Origin: Haliangium sp963772315
GTDB taxonomy: Bacteria; Myxococcota_A; Polyangia; Haliangiales; Haliangiaceae
NCBI GenBank assembly: GCA_963772315.1
Contig: CAVYWJ010000004.1
Location: forward strand, 1,488,001 to 1,552,000
DNA length: 64,000 bases
Direction: 5' to 3'
The notes beneath the pieces were generated by a model, which was not told the origin of the DNA, did not search any database, and was given only the letters and a program-made list of their open reading frames with translations. Below are positions 40,178-48,482 of the stretch, piece after piece; the first letter of the stretch is position 1, and each line of letters starts with the position of its first letter. The position numbers and the translations under genes were made by a program.

Positions 40178-41503
40178 TCAGCGCAGCATCACGAAGCGGG
40201 TTGCCCCTGCCTGATGGCACTCGGCGCCGGGAACTGGCGTGTTTGGATCGGTTGCAAATGAGTCGCCGCTGCCGATCGTGATCGGCGATCCGGTCCAGGG
40301 AAAGTTGGGGAGGCCGCAGTAGGACGCCTGCGCGTGCTCGTCGATGTGCCAGGCGCCAGCGCATCCATCACGTGTGCTCACGTACCAGGTGCAAATGACG
40401 ACATTCCTGCGGGCGTTCCCCTGCAGGCTGGCATCCTTGTAGAGCACGTGAGAGTTGTTGTTGCAGTTGTTCGGTCCGCCCTCGCCGTTGAACAGATTCT
40501 GCGCCGCCGCCACCAGGCGATCATCGCCCCGGCAAGCGATGCGCATGTTGACCGAGATGTCGATCAACGCTCTCATCTGGCTCCTGGGCAGGCGATGGCG
40601 CGGCGCTTCAGGGGACACCGCGTCGATCGGATTGTCGAGATACAGGGCGCGGCCAATCGCATTGCCGAACGGGCTCTTCTCGACCACGGTCCAGCCGCCG
40701 CCGTCCGTGCTCATGTCGCAGAACACCGCGAACGAGGCTGCTGGCCCATCGCGGTCCGGATCGATGCGGTACACGCCCGAGGACGCGGCTGGATCGAGGG
40801 CGCGCAGATCGGCGCATGAGGCAGGTATCGCGCACGTGAAGCCATCACCGAAGTAGTCCTGGTTGCACGCGCACGAGAATCCGCCCGCCGTGTTCGTACA
40901 GCTGGCATTCGCTGCGCAGCCGTCGATCCCCTCGGCGCACTCGTCGACGTCCGCACACGCGAACCCATCGCCGAGATAACCGGATCTGCACGCGCACGGC
41001 TGTGTGCTCCCTGGTGCGACGCACACGGCGCTGGCGTCGCAATCCTCGCACCCCGGCGGCGGCTCGGAGCAGACTCGCTCGATACATGCTCCGCTCTGAC
41101 AATCGAGCGCCGCCTCGCACGCTTGCCCCAGCGCGCACGGAGAACAGCTCCCACCACAGTCCACGTCGGTCTCGATGCCGTTGCGCGCGCCGTCATCACA
41201 GGCAGGCGTCACGCATGCTCCCGCGCCATTGCACGACGTACCGTCCGGGCATTGCTCGTCCCCGCGGCAGCGCTCGCTCGCATCCGGTGTGCCTGCGTCC
41301 GGTGCCAGCGGCAGACTCGCGTCCCGCGCCGGCGCCGGCAAGGCAGACACACGGCAGATCCCGTTGACGTCGCACGTCTGCGCCGGTGGACACGTGCGCG
41401 CCTCGCTGCATGGAATCCCCTCGGGATATCGCGGCCCGAAGCATGCACCGGTCAGCAGACCGAAAACCCAGAGAACGAGCCACCAGCGAGCCTCGCAGCG
41501 CAT
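40178..41503 (-). CDS. Lipoprotein with Cys-rich, EGF-like and fibrinogen-like domains
   Basis: A 441-residue surface lipoprotein (lipobox LTGAC at about 20). It has Cys-rich modules (CRGDEQCPDGTSCNGAGACV), an ACDDGARNGIETDVDCGGSC module frequent in myxobacterial surface proteins, two EGF-like repeats including a calcium-binding DVDECAEGIDGCAANASC, and a C-terminal fibrinogen-like domain (GVYRIDPDRDG, FAVFCDMSTDGGGWTVVEKS, then DSFATDPNTPVPG). This layout is eukaryote-like and probably serves in binding glycans or proteins. ATG 41503 is chosen over 41551 because it gives a clean signal peptide. It is convergent with the small antitoxin-like gene. Confidence 0.88.
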   Translation of the reverse strand: MRCEARWWLVLWVFGLLTGACFGPRYPEGIPCSEARTCPPAQTCDVNGICRVSALPAPARDASLPLAPDAGTPDASERCRGDEQCPDGTSCNGAGACVTPACDDGARNGIETDVDCGGSCSPCALGQACEAALDCQSGACIERVCSEPPPGCEDCDASAVCVAPGSTQPCACRSGYLGDGFACADVDECAEGIDGCAANASCTNTAGGFSCACNQDYFGDGFTCAIPASCADLRALDPAASSGVYRIDPDRDGPAASFAVFCDMSTDGGGWTVVEKSPFGNAIGRALYLDNPIDAVSPEAPRHRLPRSQMRALIDISVNMRIACRGDDRLVAAAQNLFNGEGGPNNCNNNSHVLYKDASLQGNARRNVVICTWYVSTRDGCAGAWHIDEHAQASYCGLPNFPWTGSPITIGSGDSFATDPNTPVPGAECHQAGATRFVMLR

Positions 41504-41585
41504 CGTGCATCCACTCCAGAGCCGAATCGTGAACCGTTGGTCAGGAAACATCTCGAGCCGAGCCTAACGCGTCCTTGCAGCGCAT

Positions 41586-41683
41586 GCGAACGCTTCGGTC
41601 GATTCCTGGGCGTTTCTACACCGCAGTCGCGCGGAGCGGAAACGCATCCTGGTAGATACGAGCGCTTCGGTCGATTCCTGGGC
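41586..41683. repeat. Pair of direct repeats, 74 bp apart
   Basis: CGCTTCGGTCGATTCCTGGG occurs twice, near 41588 and 41662, each beginning with a small dyad (CGAA-CGC-TTCG in the first). The rest of 41504-41978 has no recognisable gene; AT content rises near 41800-41860. Confidence 0.75.
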
Positions 41684-41978
41684 TTCATTCCCATCGAGAT
41701 GTCACCCGATAAGCTCGACCGCGTTTTCCGGACGCCATGCCGGTCGCTGCTGATTACCGTCACCAGAGCCAGCGCTGTCTGGATGAGTATCCGATTGTTT
41801 TGATGGAGATAATTTCACGTATGTTGCCGACGATGCTTCCCTAGACTAAGACTCTGTTGAGAGCGGACGTGATCACGCCGCCACCGGCTACGTCCGTCTC
41901 TCCCATTCCCGAATGGTTTGCATCTCGGGGGATGGCGGTCGTGTCGATGATGGCAAGCTCAAGCCATAGGGAGCTCTA

Positions 41979-43730
41979 GTGGGTCTCTTCACGCTATCTC
42001 GTGACGGCCTCTATCCATGGTGTTCCGACGGGACATTCGCGCACGGGTTCGGCGAGCCCGCGCAGCGCTCCGCCGCGGGCTACACGCTGCAGCTGTTTGG
42101 AAAGCTCAACGGCCTTCCTCCCGGCCTGGTCGATCGCGGCGACGGCGACTTCATCGCCCAGACGGGCACGTTCTATTTCCGGGGCAAGACCGGGAGCGCG
42201 GCCCTCGACGCGCTATACGACAGCTTCGATGGCAAGCGATTCCCCTGGTCGGAGTGCAGGGGCCACTTCGCCATCATCTTGCGCTGGCACAGACGCGCCT
42301 TCCTCGCCACCGACGCCCTCGGTGCGTACAAGGTCTACCACGATCGCGAGCAGCGCTTCTTCTCCAGCTCCTTCATCGCGGTCCAGCAGACCCAGCTGCG
42401 GGTCACGATCGACAAGCAGGGTTGTTACGAGTACGCGTGGGACGGCACGACCTTCGGCGAGAAGACGTTCTTCCACGAGATCCGCATGCTTCGAAAAGGC
42501 ATGTTGCTCGAGCTCACGCCCGAGCCGCGCGTCCTCAGCGAGTGGGACCTCGAGCCAGCGCCGCTTGTCACCACCAGCTTCGAGGACACCGCCCAGCGCT
42601 GCGCATCCCGGCTCCGCGAGCTGTTCCGGATGTACGTCGGCGCGGGCGGCCCGTTCCGCCTGCCGCTCTCCGGCGGCTACGACTCGCGGCTGCTCCTCGC
42701 GCTCCTGCTCGACGCCGGCGTGGAGCCCGAGCTCTTCATCTACGGCCCCGCCGATAGCGCGGAGGTGACGCTGGCCAGGCAGGTCGCCGAGAGCGTGCAC
42801 CTGCGTCTCGAGCACATCGACAAGCGCCGGAAGGTCTGCCCGCTCGGCATCGAGGAGCGCATGCAGCGCGCTCACGACTGCCTCGACGGCTGGATCGAGG
42901 ACGGCCTGTTCGACAACGGCGCCGACGCCGAGGACCGGTGCGCCCGCGCTGCCGGGGACCGCCTCCTCTTCAACGGCTCGGTGGGCGAGATCTACCGCAA
43001 CTTCTTCAACCTGCCGGATGGGCGCTACCAGCTTCGCCACCTGGTCTGGGCGTTCTACTCGTACTTCGCTCCGCACGCCTGCACCTCGGCCTTCGACGTC
43101 GAGGAGTACCAGGCCGAGATGATCGCCGACATGCGGCGCGCGATCCGCATCGACGCCGACTGGGTGACTCGCGACCAGATCGAGGCCCTCTACCCGCTGC
43201 ACCGCGGGCGCTACTGGACCGCGCGCGACGCCGCGGTGAACAACCGGTTTGGACGGGCCCTGTTTCCGTTCCTGGAGGCGTGCGTCATCCAGGGCACCGA
43301 GTCCATCCCGATCGCCTACAAGGCGTACTGCCGGCTCGAGGCCCGCATCATCCAGATCATCCGGCCATCCCTGGCCAACTATCCGACGACGCGCGGCTTC
43401 TGCCCCGCCGAGCCGGCCCCGCTGCGATACAGGCTGGGCACCCAGCTCAACGTCTTGCGGCCGACCTGGATACGCCCGTACAGCTACCGGCTGCGCCACT
43501 GGCGCTGGCGCGACCGCCCCGCGTACCTGACCGCCGCCGCCGTCGCAGCCGTCATCGACCCGATGCTCCCGACGATGCGCGCCTACTTCCATCCCGAGCG
43601 CATCCACGATCCCGTGGTCTTCAACCGCGTCTGCACGATGGAGTGGTTGAGTCAGAGCCCCGCGCGGGTCCCCACCAGGCGCTGGCCCCGCGAGCTCTCA
43701 CCACCTGACGTCATCAGACTTGGCGTCTGA
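41979..43730 (+). CDS. Asparagine-synthetase-like protein
   Basis: A 583-residue protein of the asparagine synthetase/ beta-lactam synthetase superfamily. The PP-loop LSGGYDSR (231-237) binds ATP, and a second block LLFNGSVGEIYRNF and ALFPFLEACVIQGTES follow in the synthetase domain. The N-terminal region (FAIILRWHRRAFLATDALGAYKVYH, KGMLLEL) keeps the glutaminase-like fold but starts MGLF, without the catalytic N-terminal Cys, so it cannot use glutamine in the ordinary way. Such enzymes adenylate a carboxylate to make an amide or lactam. No biosynthetic cluster or precursor peptide is next to it. GTG start with GGGAG upstream. Confidence 0.82.
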   Translation: MGLFTLSRDGLYPWCSDGTFAHGFGEPAQRSAAGYTLQLFGKLNGLPPGLVDRGDGDFIAQTGTFYFRGKTGSAALDALYDSFDGKRFPWSECRGHFAIILRWHRRAFLATDALGAYKVYHDREQRFFSSSFIAVQQTQLRVTIDKQGCYEYAWDGTTFGEKTFFHEIRMLRKGMLLELTPEPRVLSEWDLEPAPLVTTSFEDTAQRCASRLRELFRMYVGAGGPFRLPLSGGYDSRLLLALLLDAGVEPELFIYGPADSAEVTLARQVAESVHLRLEHIDKRRKVCPLGIEERMQRAHDCLDGWIEDGLFDNGADAEDRCARAAGDRLLFNGSVGEIYRNFFNLPDGRYQLRHLVWAFYSYFAPHACTSAFDVEEYQAEMIADMRRAIRIDADWVTRDQIEALYPLHRGRYWTARDAAVNNRFGRALFPFLEACVIQGTESIPIAYKAYCRLEARIIQIIRPSLANYPTTRGFCPAEPAPLRYRLGTQLNVLRPTWIRPYSYRLRHWRWRDRPAYLTAAAVAAVIDPMLPTMRAYFHPERIHDPVVFNRVCTMEWLSQSPARVPTRRWPRELSPPDVIRLGV

Positions 43731-43778
43731 TATACGGAGTCGGCGTGGCCACATCGAGGCCGCCCGGCTCCAGCCAGG

Positions 43779-44195
43779 TCACAGGAGCGCCAGATCCCGG
43801 CCTTTGACGAGCCACTTGCTGTGCGTCGCGGGATCCTGATTCGGTATCGAGACCTGCAGCTCGAAGCCGCCCGGGGTATGGCAGACCTGCGACCGCTCCA
43901 GCTCATGCCCGAACAGCGACAGGAAATGCAGCCAGTAGCACCGAAGCCCCAGCGTATCCGAGCTGATCCCCTGCGCGTCCTCGCCGAATGATTCGTCCTG
44001 CGTACTCGAGAAATGAAGATCGTAGTAATCGTGGACCGTCACGCGATCGATCCGCTTCACGTCCTCCGTATGTTCGCAACCCTCGGGCGACACGCATGTC
44101 CAGGTCAGCACATACTCGCGGATCTCACGATCATCAGGAGGCGAAAAGAACGAGCACGCTGAGAGCAGCAACAAGCAGAGCATTCCAGGTTTCAC
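43779..44195 (-). CDS. Small lipoprotein, paralogue A
   Basis: A 138-residue lipoprotein: MKPGMLCLLLLSACSFF gives a signal and lipobox (LLSAC), then TWTCVSPEGCEHTEDVKRID, DSLGLRCYWLHFLSLFGHEL-like core and QVSIPN with a final WLVKGRDLALL. It aligns along its whole length with the next gene upstream (44223-44621), including the four Cys. The two came from a tandem duplication. No known family. It is last in a minus-strand operon that starts with a Ser/Thr kinase. Confidence 0.8.
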   Translation of the reverse strand: MKPGMLCLLLLSACSFFSPPDDREIREYVLTWTCVSPEGCEHTEDVKRIDRVTVHDYYDLHFSSTQDESFGEDAQGISSDTLGLRCYWLHFLSLFGHELERSQVCHTPGGFELQVSIPNQDPATHSKWLVKGRDLALL

Positions 44196-44222
44196 GGTTC
44201 ATTCTCCTTGGTGCGGTAAGAA

Positions 44223-44621
44223 TCACCAGGGGCCGAGATCCCGTGCTTCGACGAGCCACTGGCTGTTAGTCGCGGAAATCGCATTCGGAATCGAGAGCTC
44301 CAGCTCATAGCCGCCATCCATACGGCAGAGCTTCGACGGCTCCAGCTCGTACCCGAAGAGCGAAAAAGGGTACAACCAGGCGCATCCAGGCGGTAACGAC
44401 TCCGAACCGACCCTCTGCGCACTCCAGTCGAAATCCATGTCTCGCGTGCTGAGGAAAAAGAAGAAGTCGCCGCTGACGTTCATGCGATCGAGCAGCTGTA
44501 GCTCCTCGGTGCGCTCGCAGCCCTCGGGGGACTGGCACGTCCAGGTCACTGCATAGTCGTAGGCAACTTCGGGCCCAGAACACGCCGACAGCAGCAACAG
44601 ACAGAGCATTCTAGCTTTCAC
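44223..44621 (-). CDS. Small lipoprotein, paralogue B
   Basis: A 132-residue lipoprotein: MKARMLCLLLLSACSG, then VTWTCQSPEGCERTEELQLL, PFSLFGYELEPSKLCRMDGG, ELELSIPN and NSQWLVEARDLGPW. It is a clear paralogue of the gene 27 bp downstream, with the same four Cys (one lipidated). It is 3 nt downstream of the previous gene of the operon. The conserved CxSPEGC motif and tail WLVxxRDL suggest a compact disulfide-bonded domain of unknown role. Confidence 0.8.
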   Translation of the reverse strand: MKARMLCLLLLSACSGPEVAYDYAVTWTCQSPEGCERTEELQLLDRMNVSGDFFFFLSTRDMDFDWSAQRVGSESLPPGCAWLYPFSLFGYELEPSKLCRMDGGYELELSIPNAISATNSQWLVEARDLGPW

Positions 44622-44624
44622 GCT

Positions 44625-45709
44625 TCATTCTCCTTGATCCAGGAAATAGCCCACGGTCCAGAGTGCCGCGACAGAGCGATAATCATCCGGCCCTCCTCGC
44701 CGGATTTGGAAGTCGAGGCCCAGCAAGACATCGCCTGCCCGGCGATGAAGTCCCGCGCCCAGCACCAGCACCGCACCGTCTTTCATGGTCTCTGTGGGCT
44801 GCAATCCGAGTTGATTGATTTTCTTGCTCCGGCGTAGATGGGTCTGCATCCCGATCCCGACATAGGCCGTGGGAATCCATTTCACTCCGAGCCGTGCTCG
44901 CATGCCGACCTCGGCTCGAAGCCATGGGCCGTTCACCTCGAGGTCTTCCCCGCCCAGCCTTTTTTGATATTCCATGGATCCAGCTGCCCATTCCGCACTC
45001 ACGTCAGCCTCCAGTGCCCACCAGGCGCCACGGGGCGCGCCAGTGAGGCGCAAGCCGAAAGCGCGGTGAGAACGCCGAGCAGTGATCGACTCATACCCCG
45101 CGATATCGAGCGCGGTGAAGCCCAGCGATACCCTGCGTGCACGGCGAGATCGTAACGCGGAGATCCGGTCACCGCGGCGGCGGGCTCCGTCACCGGCTCG
45201 GCGCGCTGCGGGGCGGACGCGTGGCCGGCATGGGATGGCTGGGGCTGCGGTGGCGCGCTCGCGGCCGGCGCTGGCGCCGGGGGCACCACGGGCAGGGCCT
45301 CCAGGCGTGCTTTTCCGGCGCGTTCCACCGCATCCACCGCAGGCAGCTCGATCTTCCTGACTGCGTCTTCGGGGCGCGCGACCACACGCAACCGGAACCT
45401 CCGGCGCATGGCAGTGGTCTCCACGACGACCACTGCCTCCGTCCCCACAGGGGTATCCAGGTGCGGCCGCAGGTTGATGTTCTGCCCGATAACTTCCATG
45501 AGGAACTCGCCGCGGTGCCGTAGCCACGCGTCCACTATCTCGTCCGGTAGCTGCACGACGGTCGGAGTGCTGGGGTGGAGAGGAATGACCAGCGCTTCCT
45601 CCGTATCAGCCGGACCGTCCTGCGAACGGGCCAGCGTGGGAAGGGAGGCCGCAACGATGAGCATCGCTGCAAGGCCAGCCCTCCTGCCAGCCCTCACGGT
45701 ATCGCCCAT
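44625..45709 (-). pseudogene. Kinase-linked envelope protein (DUF2381-like N-terminus, barrel-like C-terminus), frameshifted
   Basis: From ATG 45709 the protein has a signal peptide (SLPTLARSQ), then LHPSTPTVVQLPDEIVDAWL and VVVVETTAMRRRFRLRVVAR, which resembles DUF2381, a myxobacterial family found beside kinases. A Pro/Ala linker follows. The C-terminal part (VSLGFTALDIAGYESITA to DDYRSVAALWTVGYF, looking like an outer-membrane barrel) is in another frame; the change lies around 45120-45145. Its start overlaps the upstream kinase stop by 16 nt, so it belongs to that operon. Pseudogene or assembly indel. Confidence 0.7.
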
Positions 45710-47259
45710 GCGGAGGACTCACTCCTGCGCGGTATCTGCTCCCAGCGAGGCTCGGCAGACCGCACGCTCCGGGTGTGGCTCTGTTCTCCGATGCGGGTCG
45801 GGCGCGAGCCGTCCACGTGCTTCTTCCTGCGGTCGTGTCGAGGTACCAGGGGCTGGTCCATCTCCGCGACATCGGGTCGCTCCGGCGTGGTCCGGACCGG
45901 GGGCGCCGGCGTGGGCGCGACCGGAGGCGCCGGCGTGGGCACGACGACTGGCACGGGCACCACGGGCCGCTGCTGCATGTCGCCGGCATTCCGCTCGCCG
46001 CGGATCCCCCGGATCCGATCGTGGAGCAGGAACCCGGACGCGAGGATGCAAAGCAGGAGCAGCGTTCCACCGACAGCCCGATACGCCGCGTCCCGGCGTG
46101 GTCGGGACGGCCTGGCGATGCGCGCCGGCCCTGATGACTGCGGCCGGCGTGCATCGCGCGGGGGAGCGTGCTGCGCGCTGATGCGCGGGGGCGGCTGAGG
46201 GAGCGGAGGGAGCGGAGGCTCGGCAGGCAGCGGGAACACCAGTGGCGGCGCTGACGCCGGAGGCTGCGCGGCCTCCGCGTCAGGCATGGCCGCGCCAGGC
46301 GCCAGCACCGTGCGCGCGATCAGGAAGTCCCCCGGCTCCAGCATCTCGGCCGGAGCGAGCGCAGGAGCCCGGTGCACGCCATCGGGCTCCATACCGCGCT
46401 GCGACTTCATGTCCATCACCAGCGCGGCCAGCTCGGCCTGGCTCGCCGTGGGCTGGTCATGGCGGCGCAGCAGGGCGAGCGCCCCGGTCGCGGTCTGCGG
46501 CTCGCGGGCGTCGCGATCGGTGCGCAGGAGACCCATGGTCAACCCGGCAAGGTCTGCCGGCGTCTCCGGCGGCAGCGGCGCGAAGTCTCCCAGCAGCGTC
46601 CGTTTCACGATTTCGGCGAATGCCTCCTCATTGCCGCAGGGCGGCGTCCCGGCCAGCAGCTCGTAGAGCACGGCGCCGAGCGTGTACAGATCCGAGCGGA
46701 CATCGAGCGTCTGGGTCTGGATCGCCTCGGGGCTGTCATATGCCAGCTTGCCGCGATAGTTCTTCGTACAGGTGTGGCCCTGCTCCATCACCCGGGCGAT
46801 GCCCAGGTCCGCGACCTTGACCGACCCGCTGGTCGAGATCAGGATGTTGCACGGCGAGAGATCGCGATGCAGCACATCCAGGCTGTGCAGATAAGCGAGC
46901 GCCTGCAACACCTCCTGGAGGATGCGCCGGGTGATCGGGAACGGCAGGCGCCGGTCCGGCCCGAGCAGCGCCTTCAGGGAGCCGCCATCGACGAGCTCCA
47001 TCACGATGCACGGCCCTTCCTCGGCATCCTCGAAGTAGTCGAGGACACCGGCCAGGTTGGGATGGCCGGGCGTGATGCGCAGACCCAGCGCGGCTTCCTG
47101 CTTCACCAGCGCGCGCGTCACCGGCTCGGCCCGACGCTCCTCGCGCATGAGCTTGCACGCCACGGGCGGGCCGTCACCACCCGCGAGCAGCGGTCGAGCC
47201 TCGTACACCGCGGCCGCGCCGCCGATGCCGATGAGACGCTCGATGCGGTAATTGCTCAT
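45694..47259 (-). CDS. Membrane-bound Ser/Thr protein kinase
   Basis: A 521-residue PknB-type kinase. Catalytic domain about 1-265: ERLIGIGGAAAVYEA (glycine loop), VACKLMRE (ATP-binding Lys), VLHRDLSPCNILI (catalytic loop with Ser in place of the usual Lys, a variant frequent in myxobacteria), ADLGIARV (DLG for DFG) and YDSPEAIQTQTLDVRSDLYT. After a Pro-rich linker comes one membrane helix (GGTLLLLCILASGFLL, about 400) and a Pro/Arg-rich extracytoplasmic tail. It leads a four-gene operon with a DUF2381-like protein and two lipoproteins, suggesting an envelope signalling unit. It is divergent from the EAD1-kinase gene across palindrome array 3. Confidence 0.9.
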   Translation of the reverse strand: MSNYRIERLIGIGGAAAVYEARPLLAGGDGPPVACKLMREERRAEPVTRALVKQEAALGLRITPGHPNLAGVLDYFEDAEEGPCIVMELVDGGSLKALLGPDRRLPFPITRRILQEVLQALAYLHSLDVLHRDLSPCNILISTSGSVKVADLGIARVMEQGHTCTKNYRGKLAYDSPEAIQTQTLDVRSDLYTLGAVLYELLAGTPPCGNEEAFAEIVKRTLLGDFAPLPPETPADLAGLTMGLLRTDRDAREPQTATGALALLRRHDQPTASQAELAALVMDMKSQRGMEPDGVHRAPALAPAEMLEPGDFLIARTVLAPGAAMPDAEAAQPPASAPPLVFPLPAEPPLPPLPQPPPRISAQHAPPRDARRPQSSGPARIARPSRPRRDAAYRAVGGTLLLLCILASGFLLHDRIRGIRGERNAGDMQQRPVVPVPVVVPTPAPPVAPTPAPPVRTTPERPDVAEMDQPLVPRHDRRKKHVDGSRPTRIGEQSHTRSVRSAEPRWEQIPRRSESSAWAIP

Positions 47260-47456
47260 GACGGGTGTGCCCGGGATGGACGCCTGACAGTATGCCTGCG
47301 CCAGCGTCAGTCACACAACCGGTGCCGGTCGCGGTCACCGGCACTGCTCGTGCGCCGGGCCACAGTCGCCACGGCACACACACCAGCTCCGCAACCTCCT
47401 GCGACCTCTGCCTATGCTGCAGCCTGGTGGCCCGCGGACGCGACTGGCATCGATTC

Positions 47457-48112
47457 GCGGTTCTCGCGACTGGCGGCCGGCGCGAGCAGCAGCACCTCGC
47501 GGTTCTTGGACAACCGCGCCGGGGTCCGAGCCCCTGTTGATAAGTTCCCGGGGAACTTCGCCGGGGCGCCCATTTTCAATTCGCGGTTCTCGGAAGTAAC
47601 TTCGCGCGTGACCAGCAGCACATTGCGGTTCTCCGGGAACCGCGCCGGGGCGCCCATTTTCAATTCGCGGTTCTCGGAAGTAACTTCGCGCCTGGGAAAC
47701 AGTCGATCGGGCATCCCGGTGATACCCGATCGGCTACGAGCCAGCCGCGCGGTCACTCCGGTGATAGAAAAATTGAAAACGACCCCCCTCGCGGCTACTC
47801 CGGTGATGGAAAACCGAGGCATCGATGCCCGTCCGGTCACTCCGGTGATAGATAATTGAAAACGACCCCCCTCGCGGCTATCCCGGTGATGAACCGAGGG
47901 GCGCCGCCCGGCCAAACGTCATCCCGGTGATGAACCGAGGGGCGCCGCCCGGCCAAACGTCATCCCGGTGATGAACCGAGGGGCGCTGCCCGGCCCAAAC
48001 GTCATCCCGGTGATGAACCGAGGGGCGCTGCCCGGCCCAAAGTCATCCCGGTGATGAACCGAGGGGCGCCGCCCGGCCCAAAGTCATCCTGGTGATGAAC
48101 CGCGAGGGAGCG
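47457..48112. repeat. Palindrome array 3: about 16 units, 41-43 bp period
   Basis: Units begin near 47457, 47499, 47542, 47583, 47625, 47667, 47712, 47757, 47799, 47841, 47881, 47922, 47963, 48005, 48046 and 48087. In the left half the unit palindrome is GCGGTTC-TCCGG-GAACCGC or variants such as AAGTTCCC-CGGGGAACTT-like and GCGGTT-AACCGC. In the right half it is TCATC-CCGGT-GATGA, with a second palindrome (GGGCG-C-CGCCC or GGGC-GCT-GCCC) about 20 bp away. The last six units are almost identical 41-42 bp repeats. The sequence changes along the array while the dyads persist. It lies between two divergent kinase genes. Confidence 0.88.
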
Positions 48113-48482
48113 ACCCGGCTCGGAGCACTCCGAGGTTCCTGGTCAGACGCGGAAATGCACCGGGGTTTCAGCAGGTTGCCCCCGTGACCCGGATCTTTCG
48201 CGGACGGCTGGCCATCGAGATGGATGTCGGCCCACGCCAGCCCGAGGCGCTCTCCCCGGAAATGCCGGTCCTGGGCAACCAGCTCGAGACCATGCGCGCC
48301 TGGCCATCCGCGCTGGTGGAGTCATCCAATCCCACCTTGCAGCAGTACGGGTACCCGGCCCCTTGGCTCGGAGCCGTCCGGGACAGGATAGGCAGTTGAT
48401 TGACCACGTCCGCCGATCAGCGTGGTCATGCACGTAACGGCGGTGCTCGCACTTGTCCGTCCCATGCCTATAATCGCGCCTG
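48113..48482. other. Intergenic; one doubtful 71-codon frame
   Basis: A GTG-initiated frame at 48184-48399 (plus) encodes 71 residues (starting TRIFRGRLAIEMDVGPRQ) with no family resemblance and no ribosome binding site; I do not call it. No other feature seen. Confidence 0.4.

Noticed and set aside
41452..41763. 103-codon minus-strand frame over the direct repeats
   Set aside because: Encodes the repeat twice (RNRPKRS) and has no start signal or family match.
47412..47915. 167-codon minus-strand frame across array 3
   Set aside because: Its translation only reflects the repeat units; no ribosome binding site and no similarity to proteins.
47881..48112. CRISPR array or coding repeat
   Set aside because: Units are contiguous 41-42 bp tandem repeats without unique spacers, and the unit length does not keep a reading frame.
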